A DNA stretch of 64,000 nucleotides from assembly GCA_030628905.1 (NCBI GenBank), contig DAOVQB010000002.1, forward strand, positions 13,502 through 77,501, given 5' to 3'. Below, in pieces: positions 55,775-64,000 of the stretch (position 1 is the stretch's first letter; every line of letters begins with the position of its first letter). The notes beneath the pieces were generated by a model that ran no database searches, was not told the origin of the DNA, and saw only the letters and a program-made list of their open reading frames with translations. A program made the translations under genes and the position numbers. The stretch comes from DAOVQB01 sp023128935. GTDB taxonomy: Bacteria; Eisenbacteria; RBG-16-71-46; CAIMUX01; WJJG01.

Positions 55775-55855
55775 CGCACAGCCGCCTGCTCTCGTGGGTC
55801 CGCCTAGCGCAGCCGCCTGCTCCCGTGGGCTCTCTAGCGCAGCCGCGTGCTGTCT
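55775..55855. repeat. Imperfect 30-31-bp tandem repeats covering the end of the adaptor gene
   Basis: AGCCGCCTGCT occurs at 55780 and 55811, and AGCCGCGTGCT at 55841, within units of 30-31 bp. Each unit boundary contains CTAG; read on the minus strand, the one at 55834-55836 is the stop of the adaptor gene. Confidence 0.7.
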
Positions 55856-57024
55856 CTGGCAACTGGGCGCAGGCGCGTGCCCGACGCCGCTCCAGCCAAT
55901 GGGGTCAACACAATTCGGTCCCCGGACTCAAGCCCCATGGCCACCAACGCCTCTGTGGGGGTCTGGCGGTGCAACGTCACCTTCCGGATTTCCAGTGTGC
56001 CATCATCCGCTACGACCCAGACGGTGGAGTTTTCCCGCAGGGCAGCACGGGGGATCGGGATCGTATTCTCAAGTTCACGACCAATGATATTCACCGATAC
56101 GAAGCTCCCCATGCTCAGTTCAGGCCCGCCGGGAACGCTGGGATCAAACGGGTTTATCACCCGTACCACCACCCGCGTAAGGCGGCCGATTTCATCCGCC
56201 ACGCCGACAGAACGATCAATCTGCCCCATCCATGTATATGTGGCCTCACCTGTATCGAGTACAACCCTCACAGGAGAACCTGGCACCTCAATCCACGCCA
56301 GCTCAGCAACCGACAGCCCTATCTCGATCTCAGCCATATCCGTCCCATACAGGGTGGCCACTCTGGAAGAGGGGCCCACCAACTGGCCTGGCGCTATCGA
56401 TTGAGAGCGCACCCTGCAGTTGAAGGGAGCGCGAAGTTCCGTTCGCTCTAGATTCAACTGAGTCATCTCTAGGGCAGCACGAGCAGAGATGAGATTCGCA
56501 TCAGCTTGTCGAAGCTGGGGCTCATGCAAGACCAGTGGATCCGGCTCGGAGGGAGACTCACTTGAGACGCCCGTCAGGTGATCCCTGCTCGAGTTCATCA
56601 GCTCCCATTCGCGATGGGCGATGGCAGCATTGGCACGTGCGATTTCAATCTGAAGCTCAGCCTGTGCAACCTGTGCGCTCGCCTGCCGTACTGCCAGCAG
56701 ATAGTCCGCTGGATCAATGCGAAGCAGTTTATCGCCTTCCTGGAACGTGCCGCCGGCAACCAGATTCGGGTGTGCCCAGGTGATCTTCCCGGCTACCTGC
56801 GGCATGAGGACGATCTCGTAGCGTGGCGTGACCGTCCCGTTTCCCTCCACAACGACCGTCCGCGCAGCTCGCTCCACTGTCACTACTTCAACCAGGGCGC
56901 CACTTGGTTGCTCCCAGTTCTGACGCGGTTTCTTTCTAGTTACGATAAGCCCGGTCATGATCAGCGCACCAGCCAGTATAATTAGTGCTGGGGTCATGTA
57001 ACGAATCAACCTGCTATTCATCAT
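55834..57024 (-). CDS. RND periplasmic adaptor (membrane fusion) protein
   Basis: About 396 residues. One N-terminal membrane anchor (TPALIILAGALIMTGLIVTR) precedes the adaptor core: YEIVLMPQVAGKITWAHPNL, a helical hairpin (about 105-185), and ERTELRAPFNCRVRSQSIAPG. A barrel domain with PIPRAALRENSTVWVV follows. ATG 57024 or 57021 follows GGGGA; the frame is open slightly further, to a TTG at 57042. It connects the pump encoded downstream with the outer-membrane factor encoded upstream. The last codons fall in a tandem-repeat tract. Confidence 0.9.
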   Translation of the reverse strand: MMNSRLIRYMTPALIILAGALIMTGLIVTRKKPRQNWEQPSGALVEVVTVERAARTVVVEGNGTVTPRYEIVLMPQVAGKITWAHPNLVAGGTFQEGDKLLRIDPADYLLAVRQASAQVAQAELQIEIARANAAIAHREWELMNSSRDHLTGVSSESPSEPDPLVLHEPQLRQADANLISARAALEMTQLNLERTELRAPFNCRVRSQSIAPGQLVGPSSRVATLYGTDMAEIEIGLSVAELAWIEVPGSPVRVVLDTGEATYTWMGQIDRSVGVADEIGRLTRVVVRVINPFDPSVPGGPELSMGSFVSVNIIGRELENTIPIPRAALRENSTVWVVADDGTLEIRKVTLHRQTPTEALVAMGLESGDRIVLTPLAGAASGTRLRPVARDSTRLR

Positions 57025-57092
57025 GCTTTCCCCACGCAACACTGACTGCCGCCAGGGCAGCCCACATGCGGCCTTTCCTGGATCATGGCGAT

Positions 57093-58589
57093 TTATCTTC
57101 CCGCGGTCGTGTGCTCACGGATTACCGCATCTGTCCACCCACCCCCGAGGGCTGTTACTAAACCAATGTGCGCGTCAACGAGACCGCGGTGGGCGGAAAG
57201 GCGGCCGCGACTGGCATTGAAATAAGTCGCTTGGGCAACCATAACGGGGAGGTAGTCCGACAGTCCCCGTAAATAGCGGTCTGTTGCCAAGCGCAGCGAT
57301 GCCTCAGCAGCCCTTGCCTGCGTGGACAGTTGTACAATGTATTCCTTCTGCCTATTGGCGCGCACCAGGGCATCTTCAACCTCTTGAAATGCATTAAGGA
57401 CCGCCTGCTTGTAGGACGCAGCTTGTTCCCGCCACGCCGCCTCCGCACGATCAGCATTGGCTTTGCGCCGCCCGCCCTCGAACACGGGCAGTATCAATTT
57501 GCCAACTGCATTCCAGACCATGCTGTTGGGATCGAGCGCGTCGGCGAGATCATCGTTCTCGCCGGTGACGGTCCCTGTGAGGCTGAAGCTGGGCAAGCGG
57601 GCTGCCACGGCCTCTGCCGCCCGCCGGTCAGCCGCCACGAATTTCCAGTAAGCTGCCCGGACGTCCGGCCGCCTTTGCACTAGTTCGCTGGGAAGTCCGG
57701 GAGGTACATCGTCAAAGCCCTCCGGCAGCATCGTTCCAGCGGCCACCAGATTGCACCGCGGATAGCGTCCGAGCAGGACCGCCAGGCCGTGCTCTGCGGT
57801 ATAAAGATTGGACGCCGTGAGAGCCATCTGTGCCCGGGCGCCTGCGAGATTCGTCTCCGCCTGATAGACGTCCAAGGATGGAGCAACGCCGCGTCTGTAG
57901 CGGTGCAGGACGAGTTCGTATGAGTCGGTGTATGAGGCAATCGTGCGCTCTAACAGATCGCGCTGAAGCTTGAGTTCAACAATTATATAGTATGTGCGTG
58001 CCACTTGGGCTGCCAAGGTCAGGGTCAATGCCCGCAGGTTCTCACGGCCAGTGAACAGATCCGCGCTGGCCGCCGTCCTGCCGGCCGCCAGTCTGCCCCA
58101 GGCGTCCAGTTCGTAGGCGGCTGTGAGCCCGGCGCTGTACCGGGATGGAGACATGAGGGCAGAGAGGGATTCAGATGACAACGCCCCGCTGCTGAAAGGA
58201 TCGGGCGCCGCGGACTCCGCATCGCCCACATCCCCGTTGTCCATCACACTTACATCGGCCCGAATCGTCGGGAACCAACTGGAGCGGGCAGCAGCCCGAC
58301 TGGCTCGGAACTGGTCCAGTCGCGCCACGGCCTGCTCAAGTGTGAGGTTCTCAGTGAAAGCCTCTTCCATGAGCTGAGTCAGAGTGGTGTCGCCAAACGC
58401 CGGCCACCACGGTTGGTCCGAGAAGGGCTCCGTCGACTCGGTTTGGAGGTATTGCGGAGGTGACAGCACCGGCTCAGGCTGACGCACTCCCCGCCAGCCC
58501 GCGCAACCTGCCATCCAGATCGCTCCCCACACGGCAAACCCGAATCGCACAGCCCGCCCCGTCGGTTTTATCCGCGTTCTCTTCGCCAT
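57093..58589 (-). CDS. TolC/NodT-family outer-membrane efflux lipoprotein
   Basis: 498 residues. A signal sequence ends in a lipobox-like WMAGC (Cys about 29), and the mature start has the PEPVLSPPQYL type usual in NodT factors. Two OEP repeats (about 85-280 and 300-480) are visible, with LTLEQAVARLDQFRASRAAA and YKQAVLNAFQEVEDALVRA as coiled-coil helices. It forms the outer-membrane channel of the tripartite system. It starts 7 bp after the MarR gene and ends 68 bp before the adaptor start. Confidence 0.93.
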   Translation of the reverse strand: MAKRTRIKPTGRAVRFGFAVWGAIWMAGCAGWRGVRQPEPVLSPPQYLQTESTEPFSDQPWWPAFGDTTLTQLMEEAFTENLTLEQAVARLDQFRASRAAARSSWFPTIRADVSVMDNGDVGDAESAAPDPFSSGALSSESLSALMSPSRYSAGLTAAYELDAWGRLAAGRTAASADLFTGRENLRALTLTLAAQVARTYYIIVELKLQRDLLERTIASYTDSYELVLHRYRRGVAPSLDVYQAETNLAGARAQMALTASNLYTAEHGLAVLLGRYPRCNLVAAGTMLPEGFDDVPPGLPSELVQRRPDVRAAYWKFVAADRRAAEAVAARLPSFSLTGTVTGENDDLADALDPNSMVWNAVGKLILPVFEGGRRKANADRAEAAWREQAASYKQAVLNAFQEVEDALVRANRQKEYIVQLSTQARAAEASLRLATDRYLRGLSDYLPVMVAQATYFNASRGRLSAHRGLVDAHIGLVTALGGGWTDAVIREHTTAGR

Positions 58590-58596
58590 TGCCTTC

Positions 58597-59037
58597 TCAG
58601 CAGCATCCCAGGTTCATGGCGATTTTCTTGAAGCCAGCCAGGAGATGCTCGACCTCCGCATCGTCAAGACCCTCTGCTGCTTGCTCTTGCACCTCGAACA
58701 TCGCGGCGCGCACAGGCGGCACCGCCGCGCGCCCCTTCTCGGTAAGGCGAATCACCTTCACCCGTCGATCCCGCGGATGGGGCGTCCGCTCCACGAATCC
58801 CTCCTGCTCCAGGGAATCCAGGTGACGCAGTACCGACGGATGGGCATGCTCGACCATTCGAGCGAGTTCAACGAGTGTGCTGGACCCTAGGCCCTCCAGA
58901 ATCGAAAGCACAATTGCCTGCATCCCGCTCAACCCCATTTGGCGGGTACGCATCTCAAGGCGAGCCCGGAAGGCCTGCCCAATCCGGGCACACCAGTAGC
59001 CGAAGCTCATCTCCTTGGTATGCTCAGCCGCGGCCAT
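58597..59037 (-). CDS. MarR-family transcriptional regulator
   Basis: About 146 residues from ATG 59037, which follows GGGGGAG; the in-frame start at 59079 lies in a duplicated leader. The winged helix is clear: LVELARMVEHAHPSVLRHL (recognition part) and FVERTPHPRDRRVKVIRLTE (wing, with the D-x-R motif typical of MarR). Flanking helices would form the dimer. First gene of the efflux operon, it most likely represses it in response to a pump substrate. A palindrome 70 bp upstream (59107-59120) is a good operator candidate. Confidence 0.92.
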   Translation of the reverse strand: MAAAEHTKEMSFGYWCARIGQAFRARLEMRTRQMGLSGMQAIVLSILEGLGSSTLVELARMVEHAHPSVLRHLDSLEQEGFVERTPHPRDRRVKVIRLTEKGRAAVPPVRAAMFEVQEQAAEGLDDAEVEHLLAGFKKIAMNLGCC

Positions 59038-59106
59038 AACATCTCCCCCATAACATCTCCCTTGGGTCCTCTGCCCCAATCCAGCGACATGAGTAGCAAG
59101 CTTCTC

Positions 59107-59120
59107 TGTAGCCGGCTACA
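59107..59120 (-). promoter_or_regulatory. Candidate MarR operator
   Basis: TGTAGCCGGCTACA is a perfect 14-bp palindrome 70 bp before the regulator start. A TAATAT -10-like box lies just upstream of it on the minus strand (about 59122-59127), so a bound dimer would cover the transcription start. Confidence 0.5.
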
Positions 59121-59408
59121 TATTACATCGGTACATAAGTGAAGTTCCATCATTTTCTATAGCCTCCAGCATTCAGCGCATGCGGCGGCCGGCTCCACTC
59201 CCATCCGAGACTGGATGCACTGACACTGCGGCAATCTCCTCTGCCCTACGCGATTGACTCGATGCAACAGGCGATCCTTTCCTACAACAGCTCGTGGCGC
59301 TATGCTTGGCGGGTCTTCTTCCGGGGACTCGCATGGGGGTCCGGGCCAAGCGGTGTACATCCCACATGCCTGTAAATGCCTCCCTGGGAAGCGGGAGCCG
59401 GGGGGGGA

Positions 59409-59436
59409 TTAGAAGGAGCGCCTTAGAAGGAGGGCC
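59409..59436. repeat. 14-bp tandem repeat upstream of the M18 gene
   Basis: TTAGAAGGAGCGCC (59409-59422) and TTAGAAGGAGGGCC (59423-59436) differ by one base. Both carry a ribosome-binding-like GAAGGAG, but no start codon follows at the right distance. Confidence 0.6.
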
Positions 59437-59503
59437 TTTAGATAAGGACTCCTCAAAAGAGGCTCCCTCAAATGCGAGCACAATCGACAAGGAGGAAGAG
59501 ACC

Positions 59504-60811
59504 ATGCCATCCGACAAGGCCCGTGACACAACCCTTGATCTGATGCACTTCATCGAGGCCGGGCCGACCGCTGCCCACGCCATAGCCGAGGCCTCAACCC
59601 GTCTCGAGCGCGCCGGATTCGTACGTCTGGAAGAGGGGAACATCTGGGAACTGGGTTCGGATGATCGGTTCTACGTTGTACGCGGCTTCAATTCGCTAGT
59701 TGCCGGACGGATGGGGAATGCGGAGCCTGCGGAAGCTGGTTTTCGCATTGCCGGAGCCCATAGTGATGCCCCCGGGCTGCGCCTCAAGCCCAATGCCCTC
59801 TACCACAGTCATGGCTATCTGCAGATGGGGGTCGAGGTCTATGGCAGTCCCCTGCTCGCCTCCTGGGTCGATCGGGATCTGACGCTCGCCGGGAAGCTTC
59901 TCGTGAAACAACCCCAAGGGCCGCCGCGCATGGTACTGGTGAGCGGCCACAGACCCCTGTGCCGAATCCCGCAGGTAGCCATCCACTTCAACCGCGAGGT
60001 TAACAAGGAAGGCCTCAAGCTGGACAAGCAGCGCCACCTTCCTCCCATTTACGGCCTGGGGAATGAGGCGACGCTAAAGGCAGATCCGTTGCTCAGGCAC
60101 TTGGCCGAGAAGGCCGACGTGAGGGTGGATGAGGTCGTTGGCGCCGATCTGGAGGTTGTCGACCTCCAACCCCCGGCCCTCGGTGGAGTCAACGAAGAGC
60201 TGCTTTTCTCGCCCCGCATCGACAATCTGGCAGGTTGTCACGCGCTGCTCGACGCACTCATCCGGTCCGACCGCTCGCAGCGCCGCACGCGCATTATCGC
60301 ACTCTTCGACAGTGAGGAGATCGGCTCACAGACCTCAGGCGGAGCAGGTTCGTCTTTCCTCGATTCAGTGCTGGAACGGATCTGTCTGACGCATGCACAG
60401 CCCCGGGAAGCTTGGCATCGCGCATTGGCCCACTCGATGCTGATCTCAGTTGACGGCGCACATGCCGTACACCCGAGTTACGCTGACTTCCACGATCCTC
60501 ATCACAGGCCCATCCTCAATGGCGGGCCCGTGCTTAAGATTAATGCCCAACAGCGCTATGCAACAAACGCATCAACCCGTTGCTGGTTCGAGTACTGCGC
60601 GCGGCGGGCCGGTGTGCCCCTGCAATACTATGTCCATCGCACGGATCTTCCATGCGGCTCGACAATCGGCCCCATGACTGCCACCAGACTCGGAGTCCCG
60701 GTTGTGGATGTGGGAAGCCCCATGCTCTCGATGCACTCGATTCGTGAGACGGGGGGCGTGGAGGATCAGCACCGGATGATCCAGGTTCTTATGGAGCACT
60801 TCTCAAACTGA
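59504..60811 (+). CDS. M18-family metallo-aminopeptidase
   Basis: 435 residues from ATG 59504, preceded by AAGGAGGAAGAG. M18 metal and catalytic residues are present: His in IAGAHSDAPGLRLKP, Asp in SPRIDNLAGCHAL, the Glu pair in FDSEEIGSQTSGGAGS, Asp in SVDGAHAVHPSY and a late His in SPMLSMHSIRE. The family forms dodecameric cytosolic enzymes that remove acidic or neutral N-terminal residues. It completes peptide breakdown begun by the secreted proteases nearby. There is no signal peptide. Confidence 0.93.
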   Translation: MPSDKARDTTLDLMHFIEAGPTAAHAIAEASTRLERAGFVRLEEGNIWELGSDDRFYVVRGFNSLVAGRMGNAEPAEAGFRIAGAHSDAPGLRLKPNALYHSHGYLQMGVEVYGSPLLASWVDRDLTLAGKLLVKQPQGPPRMVLVSGHRPLCRIPQVAIHFNREVNKEGLKLDKQRHLPPIYGLGNEATLKADPLLRHLAEKADVRVDEVVGADLEVVDLQPPALGGVNEELLFSPRIDNLAGCHALLDALIRSDRSQRRTRIIALFDSEEIGSQTSGGAGSSFLDSVLERICLTHAQPREAWHRALAHSMLISVDGAHAVHPSYADFHDPHHRPILNGGPVLKINAQQRYATNASTRCWFEYCARRAGVPLQYYVHRTDLPCGSTIGPMTATRLGVPVVDVGSPMLSMHSIRETGGVEDQHRMIQVLMEHFSN

Positions 60812-60905
60812 GCCAGTGCGCACGAGTTGTCACACCGGCTAGCCCGGACGTCTCACCAATCCTCTCCTGCGGCCGCATATCTGCATGCCTGCCGGGAAGT
60901 GCGCG

Positions 60906-61745
60906 CTAGCTGAACTCCAGGCGCGCCCCCACAACGACCTCATGGCAGCGCTCCGGCAGTCGCGTCCGCAACTCTGTGATGGCTGTCTGGCCGGTGCAGT
61001 GGCACGGACCAACCCATTTTACACCGTAACGTTTAAGCGCAGCGACCGTTTGATCCAAGCGTGTTTGCCCCGCTCGGATCAGGTGCATCCCGCCCACAAC
61101 GGCGATGATGGATCTCCCTCCCAGGAGCTGCGCCGCATAGTCCAGTGTGTTCACCGTACCCGCATGCGCACAGCCCAACACCACAAGGACACCATCGCGC
61201 AGCTCAATCAGCAGTGCCTGATCGTCCGCAAGAGAGTCGGGCTTCGTGCACTCCGGGTCGAGGTAGAACGGCCCCCCTGTATCCTCGAAATCGTTTTCCC
61301 TCGGAATCTCGCCCGTGACATGAACTCCTGGGGCAATCTCGGTGGGCACTTTAGTGTATGTCGGGTTGCGGTCGCAGATGATCGGTACCGACTCCTTTAG
61401 ATCCGGGATGCCGGCATACAAGTGCAGTGCCCTGACACCCTTGACATACTTCGGCTCCAGTGCTGCCGGGTGCAAAAAGATCTCTGCCGCAGGAGCTGCT
61501 GCCAGAGCGGTCACGAGCCCGCCCGTGTGATCGTAGTGCCCATGGCTGATAACGATTGCATCGGCTGCGCAGAGATCTACCCCCAGACGCCGCGCATTGT
61601 GCTCGAGAACGAGGCCTTGCCCGGTGTCGAACAGAATGCGGCGGCCACCGATCTCGATCCAGAACGCAAGCCCGTGCTCGGCCAGGTACCCCTTCCCATG
61701 GGCGGTATCCTCGGCCAGCACAGTAATGCTCAACCCACCCTTCAC
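60906..61745 (-). CDS. MBL-fold metal-dependent hydrolase (dihydropterin-aminobenzene-phosphate-synthase-like group)
   Basis: About 279 residues. The metallo-beta-lactamase motifs are VISHGHYDHTGG (HxHxDH), LGCAHAGTVNTL, VGGMHL and a C-terminal CHCTGQTA. The early segment WIEIGGRRILFDTGQG gives the first fold strand. This pattern matches the small cytosolic group that includes the archaeal enzyme joining dihydropterin to ribofuranosylaminobenzene phosphate, but annotation transfer is weak. GTG 61745 is chosen for GGAGG 4 bp before it; an ATG lies in frame at 61805. It follows the radical SAM gene in the same direction, 84 bp downstream. Confidence 0.82.
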   Translation of the reverse strand: MKGGLSITVLAEDTAHGKGYLAEHGLAFWIEIGGRRILFDTGQGLVLEHNARRLGVDLCAADAIVISHGHYDHTGGLVTALAAAPAAEIFLHPAALEPKYVKGVRALHLYAGIPDLKESVPIICDRNPTYTKVPTEIAPGVHVTGEIPRENDFEDTGGPFYLDPECTKPDSLADDQALLIELRDGVLVVLGCAHAGTVNTLDYAAQLLGGRSIIAVVGGMHLIRAGQTRLDQTVAALKRYGVKWVGPCHCTGQTAITELRTRLPERCHEVVVGARLEFS

Positions 61746-61829
61746 AGTGCCTCCTAGCTCAGTATCCTCACAGAGCTTCCTGCCTACCGGGCTTTCGGGA
61801 ATCACACAAAACCATTTAGAAACATCAGG

Positions 61830-62930
61830 CTAGATCTTTCCCATCCGTACATACTCCAGGAACAGGCGGATCTTCTCGGCCAGCGTGAAAGATCGGTAGC
61901 ATGCAGCCATACAGGGGCGACGGCACTGTTTGATCTCCTTGCGTTTCTGGCGCGCCAAGGCACTCGTCCATGTCTTGCTGATCGGGCCGTCATTCACATT
62001 GCCGATCTTCGTATCGAACATGTAACACATGTCCATCTTCCCAAACTCGTCAATGTTTAGATTCGTTTGCCCCAGCATGCACCGCGTGCGGTGAATCTGG
62101 ACAATATTGGGATCCGCGAAGTATGCTTGGAACTTCCCAAACTCATCCGCACCATTGGCAATGATACTGCCGTTGTCCCTCAAGGCGATCAGCTCGGCCA
62201 TGACCTGGCGAACTTGGTCTTGATCCTTGACGAAACGGTCATCTGTCCTGTACCAGTAATGACCTGACTTGCTCTTCCCAAACGTGGGCATGATGGGCTG
62301 AAAGAGCACGCGATCCACGCCCATGTCTTCCGCCCATTTTACATAGTCAACCAGTTGTCCAATCGTCTCGCGCATGATGATGCAGACAAGCGTCACAATC
62401 ATCTCCGGTTTGCGTCGCTTGATCTCTCGAACAGCTCTCGTGGCCGCGGAATGAATTCCCGGAACGCCACGAAATTTATCGTGGATCTCGGGATCAACAC
62501 CGTCGATTGAAAAGTTGATCGACTGAACCCCGGATTCCAGCAGACCATTCAGATGCTTCTCGGCGCTGAGGGACAGCCCATTGCTCAAGATCGTCGGTGA
62601 GAGGTCTAGTTCCACGACCCTTCTCAGCAAGTCGTAGGCACCTTTCTTCAGGAAGATCTCCCCGCCGGTAAGCGAAAGGAAGAAGGTCCCGATCCAGTTG
62701 TGCAACTCCTCGATGACCTCAATCCAGCGTGGGATTGGGATTTCGTCTTCTTCGCGGGTCTTCGTTTTCCAGAAATCGCACATCAGACAGCGCGCATTAC
62801 AGCGCTGCGTGAGGCGTATCGTCACCTTGTCAGGTTTCGACCATCCCTTTCCCAGGCGGTAGTCGACCTCCTGCATCAGATGCCGCTTTCCATAGGCCGA
62901 CGCCTTTGTCAGCGCTCGTGCGATCTTCAT
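61830..62930 (-). CDS. Radical SAM protein with SPASM-like C-terminal domain
   Basis: About 366 residues. The SAM/[4Fe-4S] motif is TQRCNARCLMCDFW (CxxxCxxC near residue 45), followed by FFLSLTGGEIFLKKG (GGE). The C-terminal part has CMLGQTNLNIDEFGKMDMC and IGNVNDGPISKTW, then CRRPCMAAC, as in SPASM or twitch domains that hold auxiliary clusters. Members modify peptides or act in heme, cofactor or lipid pathways. No small precursor peptide is seen beside it. I prefer ATG 62930; in-frame ATGs at 62945 and 62987 are alternatives. Confidence 0.85.
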   Translation of the reverse strand: MKIARALTKASAYGKRHLMQEVDYRLGKGWSKPDKVTIRLTQRCNARCLMCDFWKTKTREEDEIPIPRWIEVIEELHNWIGTFFLSLTGGEIFLKKGAYDLLRRVVELDLSPTILSNGLSLSAEKHLNGLLESGVQSINFSIDGVDPEIHDKFRGVPGIHSAATRAVREIKRRKPEMIVTLVCIIMRETIGQLVDYVKWAEDMGVDRVLFQPIMPTFGKSKSGHYWYRTDDRFVKDQDQVRQVMAELIALRDNGSIIANGADEFGKFQAYFADPNIVQIHRTRCMLGQTNLNIDEFGKMDMCYMFDTKIGNVNDGPISKTWTSALARQKRKEIKQCRRPCMAACYRSFTLAEKIRLFLEYVRMGKI

Positions 62931-63274
62931 ATCACCCCATCCCATATGAAAGCCGGGCCATCCAGAACCCCTTGATACTACCCCCACGGGCGCCTCACTG
63001 CATCCCTTGCCACGCCACTAACTCCCCGGATCACTCCCCTCACTCCCGGATCAGTCCCCTCACCGCCCGGTCCAAGCGAATTGAGTTGGCAGGAATATAT
63101 CCTTCCGGCCGGATGCCAGGGGTGGACCCGGAGCTCGCTCTATGCTAATCGTCATGGGAGCCTGATCCCTACCCGCAGATGCCTGCCCACCATTGGACGG
63201 GCATGAGACGGATTGAGGTAGGTGTCTGATCTGATGTTGCCAGGCCTGATACAAGTTCCGACACGAGTCTGCAC
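62931..63274. other. Intergenic region before tRNA-Ser
   Basis: 344 bp with no gene. It contains an imperfect 20-bp tandem repeat (CCCGGATCACTCCCCTCACT type, 63022-63063), which also appears in the leader of the radical SAM transcript. No clear tRNA promoter was found. Confidence 0.55.
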
Positions 63275-63361
63275 GGAGAGGTGTCCGAGTGGTCGAAGGA
63301 GCTCGCCTCGAAAGCGAGTAGGCTCTTACGGGTCTCGTGGGTTCGAATCCCACCCTCTCCG
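63275..63361 (+). tRNA. tRNA-Ser (anticodon CGA)
   Basis: The acceptor stem GGAGAGG (63275-63281) pairs with CCTCTCC (63354-63360), followed by discriminator G at 63361. The anticodon stem CTCGC/GCGAG encloses the loop CTCGAAA, giving anticodon CGA. A long variable arm and the T-loop GGTTCGAATCC complete a class II tRNA of 87 nt. CCA is not encoded. Confidence 0.95.
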
Positions 63362-63593
63362 AGTTGCATGCCCCCATTCAGCATGCCTCTATTCAGCCTG
63401 CCTCCTGGAGTATGCTCTACCGGGACCACGATCTGCAGTGCCTCACAGCGCATTCCTCTCTATGACACGCACTTACGCGCCCTAGCGTGGCACAGTTGGA
63501 ACGATTCCCTGACTCAGGCAGAGTGCTGCCAGAGTTCCCTGATTTGCGGTTTCGTGAGGTCAGGGATGCTGGCGCTCAATACAGTTCCTTGAC

Positions 63594-64000
63594 CTACTGA
63601 ATACACAGCAATCGCAAGGCACCCCCAGCAGCGCCAGTGACCTGGTTCGCGCCTCCCTGCGCTGGGCGGACAAGGTAGGCCCCAGCTGAGACGGATCGGC
63701 CGTGCTCATCGCGCCCGTCCCAGATCCAGCTTCCCGCTTCGCCTTCGGCGCGCAGCGTGCGGATCAACCGCCCGCCAGCGTCCAGGATGCATAGGCTACG
63801 CGGCGAGTCTGACCTCGGATTGCCAAGGTCGATGCACGCCGAGCCCACGAAGGGGTTTGGGGTGGCAACAAGTTGCGTGGTGAGCGGCACGGACGGTTCT
63901 TGCCGATCCTCCGAAACATCGGCTGGATCCACCAACTCGAGGGGCATCACGTAGCCGCCGCTACCGAATTCACGCGCGTGGACCGCCTTGCCCCCCGCGA
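63594..64000 (-). CDS. C-terminus of a secreted protein with FlgD/T9SS-like domain, 5' partial
   Basis: The frame is open to the window end, so only the last ~135 residues are seen. TQLVATPNPFVGSACIDL, SLCILDAGGRLIRTL and WIWDGRDEHGRSVSAGAYLV are the three strands of the FlgD-like Ig domain found at the ends of exported proteins in this genome. The tail ends LRLLCIQ. The catalytic or main part lies outside the window. Confidence 0.8.
   Translation of the reverse strand, partial: AGGKAVHAREFGSGGYVMPLELVDPADVSEDRQEPSVPLTTQLVATPNPFVGSACIDLGNPRSDSPRSLCILDAGGRLIRTLRAEGEAGSWIWDGRDEHGRSVSAGAYLVRPAQGGANQVTGAAGGALRLLCIQ

Larger units (their letters stand above)
59038..59503. other. Divergent intergenic region between marR and the M18 aminopeptidase
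   Basis: 466 bp. A 13-bp duplication in the marR leader (CATAACATCTCCC, twice between 59035 and 59061), the operator-like palindrome at 59107-59120 and a 14-bp tandem repeat at 59409-59436 are visible. The frame of the aminopeptidase stays open upstream to 59294, but this stretch shows no family similarity and I do not call it coding. Confidence 0.55.

Noticed and set aside
59294..59503. N-terminal extension of the M18 aminopeptidase
   Set aside because: It shows no family similarity, contains a 14-bp tandem repeat, and a good ribosome-binding site precedes ATG 59504.
63362..63593. Small gene downstream of tRNA-Ser
   Set aside because: A 103-codon frame beginning inside the tRNA has no start context or similarity; only a short CCCTGA/TCAGGG stem is visible.

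Overview
The window (about 57-58% G+C by eye) comes from a Gram-negative bacterium. It carries three RND pumps with their adaptors, a TolC-type outer-membrane factor, several lipoproteins and many secreted enzymes. Three secreted proteins end in FlgD/T9SS-like C-terminal Ig domains, and UvrA is a double-length tandem fusion. Together with NADH-dehydrogenase-like and glutamate-synthase-like soluble redox complexes, this suggests an anaerobic or facultative member of the FCB superphylum (an Eisenbacteria, Krumholzibacteria or Latescibacteria-like lineage). That placement is inference: there is no rRNA or other strong marker here.

Layout. 1-3860 (+): a two-subunit amine/amino-acid dehydrogenase (the first gene is cut by the window edge) and a glycosyltransferase. 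3813-7162 (-): a secreted papain-like peptidase overlapping a long urocanate hydratase. 7518-9314 (+): a SLC13-type permease with TrkA-C domains. 9426-12108 (-): an anti-sigma-like zinc-finger/TPR protein and a secreted M14 carboxypeptidase. 12600-15569 (+): a large secreted C39-like protein. 15671-23657 (-): an adaptor plus two tandem RND pumps. 24157-26917 (+): a degenerate receiver protein and a fused NfnAB-type flavoprotein. 26965-29124 (+): a beta-helix protein with a CFI-box-like tail. 29054-34606 (-): tandem-fused UvrA.

34658-45459 (-) is the most striking block. It holds six co-directional genes: a REC-RAM-RAM response regulator, NuoE-like and NuoF-like subunits, a GltD/NuoG fusion, a PAS histidine kinase and an NtrC-like regulator. 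In the last of these the AAA+ module has lost its GAFTGA loop, its Walker B Asp and both arginine fingers. I read it as a soluble, possibly electron-bifurcating NAD(P)H complex with its own unusual signalling pathway. It is the best candidate for an undescribed system.

46036-52369: a prolyl-oligopeptidase lipoprotein, a small secreted protein, a decayed ABC-exporter pseudogene with two frameshifts and internal deletions, and a secreted LamG/beta-helix protein. 52500-59037 (-): a complete MarR-OMF-MFP-RND efflux operon. 59504-64000: an M18 aminopeptidase, an MBL-fold hydrolase, a radical SAM/SPASM protein, tRNA-Ser(CGA) and the C-terminus of another secreted protein. I saw no CRISPR array, rRNA, transposase, prophage or replication origin.
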